Shown one piece after another: positions 46,596-56,691 of a stretch of 64,000 nt of DNA; positions within the stretch are counted from its first letter, which is position 1, and each line of letters opens with the position of its first letter. Under the pieces are notes generated by a model. It saw only the letters and a list, made by a program, of their open reading frames with translations. It ran no database searches and was not told where the DNA came from. Both the position numbers and the translations under genes were made by a program. The stretch comes from Acidimicrobiales bacterium (GTDB lineage Bacteria > Actinomycetota > Acidimicrobiia > Acidimicrobiales > RAAP-2), in contig JANYFR010000004.1 of NCBI GenBank assembly GCA_025362585.1, forward strand, positions 1 to 64,000, read 5' to 3'.

Positions 46596-48203
46596 CTAAC
46601 GATTTAGGCGATTCCTCTCAGCGGTCCGCTCGGCCTCGAGTCGTTCGAGGTCGACGTCGGAGAAATCGACGTAGCTCATGGCGTTGGCAATCATGCTGTG
46701 ACCAGCCTCTTCACGAATCAGCCGAACCATTGCTTGGGCGACGCGCCGATAGCTCGGGTGGCCCTGGGGACCTGAACGAAGTTCAATTAAGTGCATGGCC
46801 TCGCGGGCGTTCATCTGCATCACGTAACGGATGCGAAACGCCAAGGCGACGGCGTACTGCGACTGTTCGGGGAACTCGTTGCGCATGTCACGATGGAGGT
46901 CCGCCGATCGCCGTAGCGACTCCTCGTAGGGACCGGCGAGTCCGGCCTCGATGACGATACCGGGCACGTCGTAGCCCAGTTCAACGGTCAGCGGCTGCCA
47001 CTCAATGGTGAGGAGGCGATGACGTTGGAGGTCGCGAAAAGCTCCGTAATCGGTCACTAACTCGAATCGATAGTCGGTGCGTTCGAACGCCCGTCCGGGT
47101 CGATGTCGCCGGTTGCGTCGATCACCGACGTACGTCGTCATCAGTTGTTGACGTTCCGGGTCCGTCATGGTGGCCACTCGTCGCTGCGCCTCGCCGTGCG
47201 AATCCGTCGAGTTGGCGAAGATGATCGCTTCGAGCACCCGCTGTTCGCCGAGGCGGTCATAGGCGACGAGCCGCACCTGTTCTCGGGGATCGTCGAGCGC
47301 GAGCGTGCTCCCCATCGAGTTGACGAGTTCCCTTGTGGCACTTTTCGTCTGGGCCATGTAGGTCGTCCACGCGACGCCGCGTTCTGGCACGTCGAGCCGC
47401 TTGAGGAATGATGGAATGACCTTGACGAGTTCGTCGAGCATTAGCTGGGCGTACTGGCGAACCTCGGGTAGGGGGTGGGCGCGCATGTGCAAGAGCAGTG
47501 ACTCGTAAGCCTGGCCCGAGGCGTAGATGCCCAGATTCGAGAGGGCGCTGGACGGCAACAGTCCCCGCATGGCGTCGAGGGCCTTGGCGCGAATGGCCTG
47601 GCGGTAGACGAAGTCGGTGTCGTCCGGGGTCTTGGGGTACTTCTTCGAGAGCCAGTCCGTCAGGGTGGGCAACAGCTCCGCGTAGGTGTCGAACATTCGG
47701 TCCATCTCACCGACGTAGCGGGCGCCGAAGCGCGACTCCAGGACATCGTGGTCGCGGTAGAAGCGGTAGTGGCCGTTGGTGAAGCGCCGGTCGTAGCCGA
47801 GATACCGGGTTGACTGCTCGAAGTAGCTCATCAGGCGACCCCACTCGAGCACCTTGGTCAGGATGTTGCTTGCCTGCTCACAGGCCAAGTGCACTCCCCC
47901 GAGTTGGGCCACCGAGTCGTCACCGTACTCGTAGAAGATCCGCTGGTAGAGCTCATCGGCGCGCTCGAGTCCGACGGTGGCGTCGATGCCGACGTCGCCG
48001 GTCAGGTCGAGGTCGCCCACGAACTCGTCGAGGAACAGTCGTCGCAGGCTCTTCGAGGACCTCGAGTAGCGCGCGAAGAGGGCGCCCTTGACCACCTCGG
48101 GCAGATTCACCAGGGCGAAGACGGGGCCCTCCAGGTTGGTGAAGTACCGTCGCAGCACCGCCGCCTCGGCCTCGGTGAACTCTTCGGCGACGTAGGTGTG
48201 CAT
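46596..48203 (-). CDS. ThyX-like (FAD-dependent thymidylate synthase family) protein, tandem domains
   Basis: ALFARYSRSSKSLRRLF...LVTDYGAFRDLQRHRLLTIEWQ...YVMQMNAREAMHLIELRSGPQGHPSYRRVAQAM; EQSTRYLGYD in the N-terminal half. Confidence 0.75.
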   Translation of the reverse strand: MHTYVAEEFTEAEAAVLRRYFTNLEGPVFALVNLPEVVKGALFARYSRSSKSLRRLFLDEFVGDLDLTGDVGIDATVGLERADELYQRIFYEYGDDSVAQLGGVHLACEQASNILTKVLEWGRLMSYFEQSTRYLGYDRRFTNGHYRFYRDHDVLESRFGARYVGEMDRMFDTYAELLPTLTDWLSKKYPKTPDDTDFVYRQAIRAKALDAMRGLLPSSALSNLGIYASGQAYESLLLHMRAHPLPEVRQYAQLMLDELVKVIPSFLKRLDVPERGVAWTTYMAQTKSATRELVNSMGSTLALDDPREQVRLVAYDRLGEQRVLEAIIFANSTDSHGEAQRRVATMTDPERQQLMTTYVGDRRNRRHRPGRAFERTDYRFELVTDYGAFRDLQRHRLLTIEWQPLTVELGYDVPGIVIEAGLAGPYEESLRRSADLHRDMRNEFPEQSQYAVALAFRIRYVMQMNAREAMHLIELRSGPQGHPSYRRVAQAMVRLIREEAGHSMIANAMSYVDFSDVDLERLEAERTAERNRLNR

Positions 48204-48227
48204 GGAGTAACGAGGCTAGGGGCGAAT

Positions 48228-50357
48228 TCAGACGCGCGGGTGGACGCTCGACGAGCCCGCCACGACACTGCGCAAGACCGCGTCGCGGGCCTCCGCGGCG
48301 ACGTCGGCGACGCGGGTCAGCGTCGTCATACGCGCCAACTGCTCACAGAGGTCGGCGACCTGTTTGGCGTTGCGTACGAAGTCGCCCGGCGAGGTCTGAC
48401 CAATCTCGACGTCGGCGAGGTCCAGTACCGTGCCCAGCGACGCTCCGCGCGCCCACGCGGCGATGGTGGTCGCGAACTTGCCGTCGGGCTCTTTCGCCGA
48501 CGGCACCGTGAACCGGCCCTCGACTTCGCGAATCGTCGCGGCGATGACGGTGATCTCATTGAGGCGATCGTTTAGATTGCCGCGCCGTTCCTGACCGAGG
48601 CGGTCGTTCAGTGACCGCTTCTTCTTGGTCGTCACTTGCTTGGCCACGTTCGCGGTGCGGGCCGCGCGCTTGGATTCGTAGACGAAGCACGACAGCACCC
48701 CCGCGAGCTGGGCGGCCTCGAGACCCTCAAAGACACCACCGCTGATTGATTCGGCAATCACCAGGTCACACTCGTGGTAGATCGAACGCAAGAGCTGACC
48801 GCTCGTCGTCAGGTGCCAACCGTTGGCGTAACCGAGCTCTTCGAGCACGTGATGACGGGCCACCATCTGATCACCGAGCGGACGCTTCGAGCCCGTAGGA
48901 CGGTGGTCGGCCTCAAACTGGGCGAAGGAGCGCTGCACAACTTCAAGGGCAGTCTCGTACTCGAAGTGATTGATGAGATTGGCGGTGAAGTTGTACGTCG
49001 GACGGAACGACGAATGGAGGTCTGACGGCGGAGCGAGGGCCACGCGTCCCACGTCGTGGAGGGCCACCTCGTTCGCGAAGCAGACAATCGCGTGTCCCTC
49101 GTCGTCGAGTCCGCGTCGACCGGCCCGCCCGGTCATCTGCGAGAACTCGCCACTCGTCAAGAATTTGCGTCCGGCGTCCGAGTACTTGGAGAACCTCTCG
49201 AGCGCCACCGAGCGGGCGGGCATATTCACGCCCAGGGCGAGCGTCTCAGTGGCGAACACCACGGCGAGCAGGTTCAACTCAAAGCAGGCCTCGACAATCT
49301 CTCGGAAGGCCGGAACCATTCCGGCGTGGTGGGCCGCGAGCCCCCGACGGAGACAGTCGATAAAGTCGGCGTATTCGAGCGCCGTAAGGTCTTCGTCGGA
49401 GAAGCCGGTAAGGCGCGATTCGGCAATCCGCTCAATCTGGCGTCGCTCCTCGGGCGCGGTGAAGACCAGGCCGTCGCGTCGGCACTGGTGGACGGCGTCG
49501 TCGCAGGCCGCGCGCGAGAAGATGAACACGATGACCGGCAGGAGATCGTCGCGCTCGAGGGCGAGGAGGAGTTCGCTGCGCCGGGGCGCACGAAAGGGCG
49601 GTGGTGGTGCGCCGGTCGGGGGCCCCTTCCACTTCGGCCCCGGCCGAAAGCGTCGGGTTGCCTTCATCATGTTGTCGATGCGACGAGCCTCGCTGGATAG
49701 TCGTTCGCCGTCGAGGAGATCGATGACCTCGGCCCCCGGCTGTCCGCGGCGAACGATGGCGAGATGGTTGTGCAGTTGGATCGGTCGGGTCTTCTCGACG
49801 ACGATGGCGGTCGGTCCGCGCACCTCGGTGAACCATTCGCCAATGAAGTCAGCGTTGCCAATGGTCGCCGAGAGCGCGACGAAGCGCACCGCACTCGGCG
49901 TGAGGATAATGACCTCCTCCCACACACCGCCGCGAAAGGGGTCCTGGAGGTAGTGGACCTCGTCGAGGATTACGAGACCGAGCGTTCGCAGCTGGTGCGA
50001 TTCGGTCAGCAGCATATTGCGCAGCACCTCGGTGGTCATCACGATGACGTCCGCTCCGTGGTTCAGCGACGTGTCACCGGTCAACAGTCCCACTCGGCTC
50101 GGTCCGTAGAGCGCGCTGAGCTCGTTGTACTTCTGGTTGCTGAGCGCCTTCAGCGGCGTGGTGTAGAACGCCCGCTCCCCTCGCTCGAGTACCCGTCCGA
50201 TGGCGTAGTTGGCGATAAGGGTCTTGCCAGATCCGGTCGGCGCACTCACCAGGACGTTGACGTGCTCGTCGATCGCTTCGATCGCCTCGAGTTGAAAGTG
50301 GTCCAGTCCGAAACTGAGGCCGTCGACGAACCGATTTCGGTAGTCGACCGTCGTCAC
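48228..50357 (-). CDS. DEAD/DEAH-box helicase, HelY/Mtr4-like
   Basis: VLVSAPTGSGKTLIANYAIG...VILDEVHYLQDPFRGGVWEEVI...SATIGN...MTGRAGRRGLDDEGHAIV. GTG start overlapping tatC stop. Confidence 0.92.
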   Translation of the reverse strand: MTTVDYRNRFVDGLSFGLDHFQLEAIEAIDEHVNVLVSAPTGSGKTLIANYAIGRVLERGERAFYTTPLKALSNQKYNELSALYGPSRVGLLTGDTSLNHGADVIVMTTEVLRNMLLTESHQLRTLGLVILDEVHYLQDPFRGGVWEEVIILTPSAVRFVALSATIGNADFIGEWFTEVRGPTAIVVEKTRPIQLHNHLAIVRRGQPGAEVIDLLDGERLSSEARRIDNMMKATRRFRPGPKWKGPPTGAPPPPFRAPRRSELLLALERDDLLPVIVFIFSRAACDDAVHQCRRDGLVFTAPEERRQIERIAESRLTGFSDEDLTALEYADFIDCLRRGLAAHHAGMVPAFREIVEACFELNLLAVVFATETLALGVNMPARSVALERFSKYSDAGRKFLTSGEFSQMTGRAGRRGLDDEGHAIVCFANEVALHDVGRVALAPPSDLHSSFRPTYNFTANLINHFEYETALEVVQRSFAQFEADHRPTGSKRPLGDQMVARHHVLEELGYANGWHLTTSGQLLRSIYHECDLVIAESISGGVFEGLEAAQLAGVLSCFVYESKRAARTANVAKQVTTKKKRSLNDRLGQERRGNLNDRLNEITVIAATIREVEGRFTVPSAKEPDGKFATTIAAWARGASLGTVLDLADVEIGQTSPGDFVRNAKQVADLCEQLARMTTLTRVADVAAEARDAVLRSVVAGSSSVHPRV

Positions 50358-51082
50358 TTGCGCAGCAGTTTGCCAACACCGATGGCGAGGAAGTAGAAGA
50401 CGACCAGCGGCAGCGCGAGGGCCATCATCGACAGCGGATCGCCGCTCGGAGTAAAGACCGCCGACGCCACCGTAATCGCGATCAGGGCGTAGCGCCACGA
50501 GCGCAGCAGTTGACGCGGCGTCACGACGCCGGCGAGTTCGAGGGCGACCAGCACGACCGGGAACTCGAACGTCACGCCGAAAACGAACATCATCAACAGG
50601 AACAGCGTGAGGTACTGGTTCGGGTTGTACTCGGTGATCAGGGCCCGTCCGCCGACCGACTCTAGAAAGGAGATCGCGTGACCGAAGCTGTAATAGGCGA
50701 CCGCGATCCCCCCGGCGAAGAACAGAATGGACGTCGCCACGAAGGGAATGGCGTAACGGCGTTCCTTCGCCTTGAGACCGGGCGTGACGAATCGCCACGC
50801 CTGCCAGAAGAGGATTGGTGATGAGAAGAGGAGGCCCCCAAAGAAGCCGATCTTGATGCGCAGCGTCAGTCCGTCAAGCGGGTTCGTCACGAGGAACTTG
50901 CAGTGTCGCGGCGTCGCGGCGCAGTAGGGCTTTTGCAGCACGTGCAGGATCGAGGGATAGATCAAGAAGGCCACGACCCCGAGCGCGAGCACCGCTCCCG
51001 CCGAGATCAGGAATCGTCGTCGCGCCTCGGCGAGGTGCTCGGCCAGAGTCATGCCGGTCGCGGCTCTTTGGAATCGGGACAC
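50354..51082 (-). CDS. tatC: Sec-independent protein translocase TatC
   Basis: MTLAEHLAEARRRFLIS...GLTLRIKIGFFGGLLFSSPILFWQAWRFVTPGLKAKERRYAIPF. Confidence 0.94.
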   Translation of the reverse strand: MSRFQRAATGMTLAEHLAEARRRFLISAGAVLALGVVAFLIYPSILHVLQKPYCAATPRHCKFLVTNPLDGLTLRIKIGFFGGLLFSSPILFWQAWRFVTPGLKAKERRYAIPFVATSILFFAGGIAVAYYSFGHAISFLESVGGRALITEYNPNQYLTLFLLMMFVFGVTFEFPVVLVALELAGVVTPRQLLRSWRYALIAITVASAVFTPSGDPLSMMALALPLVVFYFLAIGVGKLLRK

Positions 51083-51089
51083 GACTCCC

Positions 51090-51479
51090 CTAGTTCAGTG
51101 ACGGATCGGGCGGCGAAGTTGCCGGGTCGCTACGAATCACGGACCGCGGCGGCGTCGGAGTCCGTAAGGGAGCGGGCTCCGCACTCGCACTCGCCGCGGC
51201 CCCGGCGGTGCTGGCCGCCGAGACGTCGCGGGCCTCGGCCCGGTCGGCGAGTTGGTTCAACAGATTCACCGGACTGCGCGCCATGCGCGCCATGTCACCG
51301 GTGCTCGGCAGGTCCGGCAGGGCCTCGCGCACTTCAGTCTCGACACGCTCTTGCATGCGCTTCAGTGCGCGCCAACTTGATCCCAGTTTTTGGGCCACCT
51401 CGGGCAGTTTGTCGGGCCCGAGTAGGAGCAAGACGACGGCAATGATGACCATTATCTTGATGGGGTTGACGCCGAACAT
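51090..51479 (-). CDS. Twin-arginine translocase TatA/TatB-type protein
   Basis: MFGVNPIKIMVIIAVVLLLLGPDKLPEVAQKLGSSWRALKRMQERVETEVREAL. Confidence 0.85.
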   Translation of the reverse strand: MFGVNPIKIMVIIAVVLLLLGPDKLPEVAQKLGSSWRALKRMQERVETEVREALPDLPSTGDMARMARSPVNLLNQLADRAEARDVSAASTAGAAASASAEPAPLRTPTPPRSVIRSDPATSPPDPSLN

Positions 51480-51502
51480 CGCACCATTCTAGGGGGCCAG
51501 CG

Positions 51503-52114
51503 TTAGAGGAAACCAAGTCGGCCAATGGGCCATATCCGCAAGAACGCTTTTCCGATGATATATGAACGCGGCACCGTCCCCCACATCCGACTATCACACG
51601 AGTTTCCGTGATTGTCGCCCATCATAAAGTACTGATTCGGCGCGACGGTGACGTTGCCAATGGCCGATCCGAGTGGCTCGGTGTGCGTCCAGGCCTCTTT
51701 GAAGGCGGCACCATTCACGTAGATGGTGTTTCCCTTGGAAGTCAGGTGATCTCCCGGGAGCCCAATGACGCGCTTGACGAGGTCGGTTACCGGTTCGCCG
51801 CAGTTCTCCGCGGGCGGCGCCCTAAACACCAGGACGTCACCGCGATTGATAGTGCCAAAGTCGACGCTGAGTTTGGAGACGATAATTCGGTCGCCGATCT
51901 GGAGCGTTGGCTCCATTGACGCCGACGGGATGAAGAAGGTTTGGAACGCGAATGTGCGCATGAAGAACGAAACGAGAACTGCCGCGACAACGATGATGAC
52001 CCACTCGATGAAGACGCGCCGTCGCCGACGCGGCTTGATTGGTCGTGGGGTGACGTGGGGCTCGACATCGGGCGTCGCGACGACGACTGGCAGCGCGGGG
52101 GCGTCTTCAGGCAC
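51503..52114 (-). CDS. lepB: Signal peptidase I
   Basis: TFFIPSASMEPTLQIGDRIIVSKL...DLVKRVIGLPGDHL...YFMMGDNHGNSCDSRMWGTVPRSYIIGKAFLRIWP. Confidence 0.94.
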   Translation of the reverse strand: MPEDAPALPVVVATPDVEPHVTPRPIKPRRRRRVFIEWVIIVVAAVLVSFFMRTFAFQTFFIPSASMEPTLQIGDRIIVSKLSVDFGTINRGDVLVFRAPPAENCGEPVTDLVKRVIGLPGDHLTSKGNTIYVNGAAFKEAWTHTEPLGSAIGNVTVAPNQYFMMGDNHGNSCDSRMWGTVPRSYIIGKAFLRIWPIGRLGFL

Positions 52115-52132
52115 GACGCAAGGTTAGTCGGG

Positions 52133-53503
52133 TCATCCGTGACGCTCGAGCGAGGCAAGGAGTCGCTGAAATCGTTCATCGGTACTTTTGAACGGATCCT
52201 TCAGCAGAACCGTGCGCTGCATCTCGTCATTCAGTTTCAGATGGACCCAGTCGACCGTGTAATCACGGCGCCACTCCTTGGCCGCCTTGATGAACGTGCC
52301 ACGCATGTGGGCCCGGGTCGTCGGAGGCGGGGTGTGGGTGGCGGTGGCCACCTCTTCGTCGGTGACGACGCGCTGAAAGTGCCCGCGGGCCTGGCGACGG
52401 TAGTAGAGACCACGCTCGAAGCTCGTGTCGTGGTACAGCAGATCGATCAGCGCAATCTTGGGATCGCTTAGTGCAACGCCACTGCGCTCGCGCTCACGTT
52501 CAATGATCTGCAGCTTGGCAATCCAGTCGACGCGGTCGGCCAGTCCCATCGGGTCGTTGCGGTACTGTTCGATCACTTCGCGCCAAAGGCGCACGGCGTG
52601 CACCTGATCGACCGGCAGGTCGCGACCCTCGAGGAACATCTCGGCGCGCTCGCACAGGTCGTCTTGGATCTCGAGGGCCGTGAGGTCGCGACCGTTCGTG
52701 AGCTTGACCGGCTCCTTGCTCCAGAGGTCGTAAGAGATGTCGCGCAACGCGTTGATCGGCGACGCCATGTTGTAGTCGCGCAGGACGGTATTGCGGTCCT
52801 CTATCATCGCGAGCACGACCGACGCAGTTCCGAGCTTGAGATACGTCGCGAACTCACTCATGTTGGAGTCGCCCACGATGACGTGGAGCCTTCGGTACTT
52901 CTCGGGGTCGGCGTGAGGCTCGTCTCGGGTATTGATGATCGGTCGGCTTCGCGTGGTCGCCGAGGAGATCGCCTCCCAGATGTGCTCGGCGCGCTGGCTC
53001 ATGGAGTAGGCCGTGCCCTTCGCGTTGGTGACGACCTTGCCAGCGCCCGTGAAAATCTGACGGCTGATCAGATACGGAATGAAGACCTGTTCGAGGCGTG
53101 AGAGGTCGTCAATGCGCTCGATGCAGTAGTTCTCGTGACAGCCGTAGGAGTTGCCGGTCGAGTCGGTGTTGTTCTTGAAGAGGAAGATGTCCCCACGAAT
53201 CCCCTCGGCGCGCAACTGGCCCTGGGCGTACTCCGCGAGTTCGCGCAGAATCGACTCACCGGCCTTGTCCTGGGCCACGGCGTCGCTGAGCGAGTCACAT
53301 TCGGCGGTCGCGTACTCGGGGTGGCTTCCCACGTCGAGGTAGAGCCGGCTCCCGTTCTCCAAAAAGACGTTGCTTGAACGGCCCCACGCCACGACCTTGC
53401 GAAAGAGGAATCGTGAGACCTCGTCGGGGCTGAGCCGTCGCTGACCCTTCAGGGAGAAGGTGATCCCGTACTCGGTCTCTATTCCGTAGATCCGTCGCAG
53501 CAT
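52133..53503 (-). CDS. pafA: Pup--protein ligase
   Basis: RRIYGIETEYGITFSLKGQRRLSPDEVSRFLFRKVVAWGRSSNVFLENGSRLYLDVGSHPEYATAECDS. Confidence 0.95.
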   Translation of the reverse strand: MLRRIYGIETEYGITFSLKGQRRLSPDEVSRFLFRKVVAWGRSSNVFLENGSRLYLDVGSHPEYATAECDSLSDAVAQDKAGESILRELAEYAQGQLRAEGIRGDIFLFKNNTDSTGNSYGCHENYCIERIDDLSRLEQVFIPYLISRQIFTGAGKVVTNAKGTAYSMSQRAEHIWEAISSATTRSRPIINTRDEPHADPEKYRRLHVIVGDSNMSEFATYLKLGTASVVLAMIEDRNTVLRDYNMASPINALRDISYDLWSKEPVKLTNGRDLTALEIQDDLCERAEMFLEGRDLPVDQVHAVRLWREVIEQYRNDPMGLADRVDWIAKLQIIERERERSGVALSDPKIALIDLLYHDTSFERGLYYRRQARGHFQRVVTDEEVATATHTPPPTTRAHMRGTFIKAAKEWRRDYTVDWVHLKLNDEMQRTVLLKDPFKSTDERFQRLLASLERHG

Positions 53504-53524
53504 CGCGTCACCGTTGCCGATCCC

Positions 53525-54202
53525 TCAGCGCAGGAGCTCACTCACGTCGTTGTCGGTCAGGCGCGCGAAGGTCCGACGGTCGCCCCGATCCTCCAGTATT
53601 CCGACCTCCAGCTCGCTGACCCCGATGGTGCGGTCGAGGCCCGCCAGGGCAGCCACCGCGTTCTTCAGCGTCACGTTGAGCGGTTCGAGCGAGTCCTCCG
53701 ACGCGGCGAAGCGGCCCTTGATTGTTTCGGCGTCGCCGCCGAGTACCGCGAATCGCGGTTCGTCCGAGATGGTGCCCTCGTAGGCGATGCGGTAGAGCTT
53801 CGTGGGGCGAATCCGATTGCCGAGCTGGGCCACCAGAATTTCGACCTCCAGGGGCTTTTGACCCTCGGTGAACATGTCGCCGAGGTGCTGGGCGTAGTAG
53901 TTGGCCAGCGCCCGCGCGTCGACGTCACCGCGCGAGTAGGTGAAGCCGGTGCCGTCGGCCCAACGGATCCCCGCCTCTCGCAGTCGATCGAACTCGTTGT
54001 ATTTGCCAACGCCCGCGAAGGCGATCCGGTCGTAGACCTCGGAGATCTTATTGAGGGACGCCGACGGGTTCTCCGCCACCAGGACAATTCCACTGTCGTA
54101 GATCGCGGCGACGATGGAGCGACCGCGGGCGATGCCCTTCTGGGCGAATTCGGCACGGTCGCGAATCAGCTGTTCGGGCGAGACGTAGAAGTAGTTCGTC
54201 AT
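53525..54202 (-). CDS. prcA: Proteasome subunit alpha
   Basis: YVSPEQLIRDRAEFAQKGIARGRSIVAAIYDSGIVLVAENPSASLNKISEVYDRIAFAGVGKYNEFDRLREAG. Confidence 0.95.
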   Translation of the reverse strand: MTNYFYVSPEQLIRDRAEFAQKGIARGRSIVAAIYDSGIVLVAENPSASLNKISEVYDRIAFAGVGKYNEFDRLREAGIRWADGTGFTYSRGDVDARALANYYAQHLGDMFTEGQKPLEVEILVAQLGNRIRPTKLYRIAYEGTISDEPRFAVLGGDAETIKGRFAASEDSLEPLNVTLKNAVAALAGLDRTIGVSELEVGILEDRGDRRTFARLTDNDVSELLR

Positions 54203-54993
54203 CGCAACGAACCGCCCGCGACGCCTCCGGACCGCGTCCGGCGTTCGTTAATCACCCGGAACCGTTCGGCGACCTGTTCGTGGGCCAACTCGTGGAAGCC
54301 GGCGCTCGAAATGGTGACCATCATGGGAAAGAGGTTGCGCACGAAATCCGGTCCACCGGTGCTCGGATCGTTATCACCGGCCTCGTAGAGTGCGAGGGCC
54401 CCGAGATCGAGGGCGCCCTCCAGATCGAGATCGGCGGCGTAACCGAGTCGGAGCGTGCTCTCGGCGAAGGGTGATCCTGATCCAATGGTCGAGAAGTCGA
54501 ATCGCTCGTAGCAGCCGCCGGCGCCGTCGTACTCGAAGATCCGGCCCCTCTCGTGGCTCTGGTCCCATCCCGCGAGGAGCGGCAGCACGATCAGTGGGGT
54601 CGAGAGGTTGTTGCGCTGAATGATCGGTGAGAGGTAGTTGGCTTTGCCCTCGAGGCTAAGGGCGGTGTCGGTCATTTTCTCGTAGTGCTCGAAGGACAGC
54701 TGAGCCATCCGGATGAACTCCATGCCTCGCGCCGCGGTGCCCGATATCGCGAGCGCAGTAAAGCGGTCGGCCGCTTCAATCTTGCGCACGTCGCGGCTGG
54801 CAATGTAACTGCCGGTCGCCTGGCGGTCGCCCACCATGACGACGCCGTGGTCGTAGCGCACCGCGACCACGGTCGTCGCGTGAGGCGACGCGGCGTCGCT
54901 GCCACTGCTCGACGTGCTCAGCCCTGCGCCTCGCGCGTAGTGGTAAAACGAGGGCCCGGGATCATCGTGGGCGCTGAAGAGCGGGAGCCCCAT
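54199..54993 (-). CDS. prcB: Proteasome subunit beta
   Basis: HATTVVAVRYDHGVVMVGDRQATGSYIASRDVRKIEAADRFTALAISGTAARGMEFIRMAQ. Confidence 0.95.
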   Translation of the reverse strand: MGLPLFSAHDDPGPSFYHYARGAGLSTSSSGSDAASPHATTVVAVRYDHGVVMVGDRQATGSYIASRDVRKIEAADRFTALAISGTAARGMEFIRMAQLSFEHYEKMTDTALSLEGKANYLSPIIQRNNLSTPLIVLPLLAGWDQSHERGRIFEYDGAGGCYERFDFSTIGSGSPFAESTLRLGYAADLDLEGALDLGALALYEAGDNDPSTGGPDFVRNLFPMMVTISSAGFHELAHEQVAERFRVINERRTRSGGVAGGSLR

Positions 54994-54995
54994 TC

Positions 54996-55190
54996 CTATT
55001 CGCCGCCCTTTTGGACGTAGTTTCGTACAAACTCTTCGGCGTTCTCCTCGAGGACCTCGTCGATCTCGTCGAGCAGGTCGTCGAGATCGGCCTTCAGCTG
55101 GTCGCCCTTCGTCGCGTCGACGGTCACCTCGGGCGCCGGTTGGCTCGCCCGCTCGGTGCGCTGCTTCTGGATCCGCTCTTGTTCACTCAT
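54996..55190 (-). CDS. pup: Prokaryotic ubiquitin-like protein Pup, C-terminus GGE
   Basis: MSEQERIQKQRTERASQPAPEVTVDATKGDQLKADLDDLLDEIDEVLEENAEEFVRNYVQKGGE. Confidence 0.95.
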   Translation of the reverse strand: MSEQERIQKQRTERASQPAPEVTVDATKGDQLKADLDDLLDEIDEVLEENAEEFVRNYVQKGGE

Positions 55191-55200
55191 ATTGTCTGTT

Positions 55201-56688
55201 CTACCTGTCTAATGCTTCAAGAAGGGCATCTGCCGTCGCACTCGTTTCTAGCAACTTTGCGGTCAAATGTTGCGTACCCCTCAGGGGATCGAGCATGGGT
55301 ACCCGTCGGAGTGGTCCAGATCCGAGGTCGAACACGACCGAATCCCAGTTGGCTGCCACGATCTGGTCGGGGTAGCGCGCGACGCATTGGCCGCGAAAAT
55401 ACGCCCTCGTGGTCGTTGGTGGGTTGTGAACGGCTTCACGAATGGCCTCGGGACCGTGCAGTTCGCGCAGACCCACGCGCTGGGCGAGGGAGCGCTCGGG
55501 ACGCAGGTCGTGGTACTGAAGGTCGATGGCCCGCAACTTTGCGTCGTGGGCCGAGAGGTCGTAGCGCTCCCGGTAGCCGTTGACGACACGCAGTTTCGCG
55601 ACCCAGTCCACCCGGTCGGCGATCGCGGCGCGGTCGTCGCGGACTCCGTCGAGCATTTCACGCCACTGGGCGAGCACGAGGGCCACCTCGGCAGCGCCCG
55701 CGACGGCGTCGGCCCCCCTCGTCGACGCGTGGTCGTTGGCGAGATGCCACAGTTCGTCCTGAAAATCCCAGGCGGTGCGCCGCTTCTCGTCCTCGCAGGC
55801 CACCGTGACCGAGAGTGACGGGTCGAGGGAGTAGGCCCGAACGGCATCGACGGGGTGACGCGGGAGGCCCGGGAAGACCCCCGCGCCCCGCTCCTCGAGC
55901 ACCATCAAGAGCAGGGCGGTCGATCCGAGCTTGACGAGGGTCGCCACCTGGCTCATGTTCGCGTCACCGATGATGACGTGGAGACGGCGGTAGCGCTCGG
56001 CGTCGGCGTGGGGTTCATCACGCGTATTGACAATCGGTCGCTTGAGTGTGGTCTCGAGGCCCACGACCTCTTCGAAGAACTCGGCGCGTTGACTGAGCTG
56101 AAATGCCGGGTCGCCTTCCATACCCGCTTCGGTCTCGGCGCCGACCTTGCCGGCCCCAATAACGACCTGGCGCGACACGAAGTGCGGGACCATTGCTCGC
56201 ACGATGTGGGTGAACTCGACCTCGCGGTTGACGAGGTAGTTCTCGTGGGTGCCGTAGGAGTTGCCCTTGCCGTCGGAGTTGTTCTTGTAGAGCGTAATGG
56301 CCTGGCTCGGATCGAGCGACTGGTTCGCAACGGCCAGGGCGCGGCGCATGACCTCCTCGCCCGCGGCGTCGTAGAGAGTGGCCTCCAACGGGGTGCGACA
56401 CTCGGGCGACGAATACTCGGGGTGGGCGTGGTCCACGTAGAGACGGGCGCCGTTCGTCAGCACGGTGTTGGCGAGGTGGGTCTCCACGATCGGCGCGTAC
56501 GAGGTCAGGTTCGCGAGGCCTCGCGCGTCCACGCCGGGCGTCTCGCCTTCAAAATCCCAGTTGATCCGCGTGTGACCACGCTGAGCGTAGGCGTTGACGA
56601 TGATGCTCGACGCCACAATCGGATCGAAGTCCGGCCCCCCCGCGACGCCGTACTCGGTCTCGATACCGAGGACCTTCGCGATGGGCAT
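55201..56688 (-). CDS. dop: Depupylase/deamidase Dop
   Basis: AKVLGIETEYGVAGGPDFDPIVASSIIVNAY...YVDHAHPEYSSPECRTPLEATLYDAAGEEVM. Confidence 0.94.
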   Translation of the reverse strand: MPIAKVLGIETEYGVAGGPDFDPIVASSIIVNAYAQRGHTRINWDFEGETPGVDARGLANLTSYAPIVETHLANTVLTNGARLYVDHAHPEYSSPECRTPLEATLYDAAGEEVMRRALAVANQSLDPSQAITLYKNNSDGKGNSYGTHENYLVNREVEFTHIVRAMVPHFVSRQVVIGAGKVGAETEAGMEGDPAFQLSQRAEFFEEVVGLETTLKRPIVNTRDEPHADAERYRRLHVIIGDANMSQVATLVKLGSTALLLMVLEERGAGVFPGLPRHPVDAVRAYSLDPSLSVTVACEDEKRRTAWDFQDELWHLANDHASTRGADAVAGAAEVALVLAQWREMLDGVRDDRAAIADRVDWVAKLRVVNGYRERYDLSAHDAKLRAIDLQYHDLRPERSLAQRVGLRELHGPEAIREAVHNPPTTTRAYFRGQCVARYPDQIVAANWDSVVFDLGSGPLRRVPMLDPLRGTQHLTAKLLETSATADALLEALDR

Positions 56689-56691
56689 TGG

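Noticed and set aside
50358-50798. N-terminal extension of the helicase ORF (start 50798)
   Set aside because: Runs antiphase through tatC; true start is GTG at 50357 overlapping the tatC stop.
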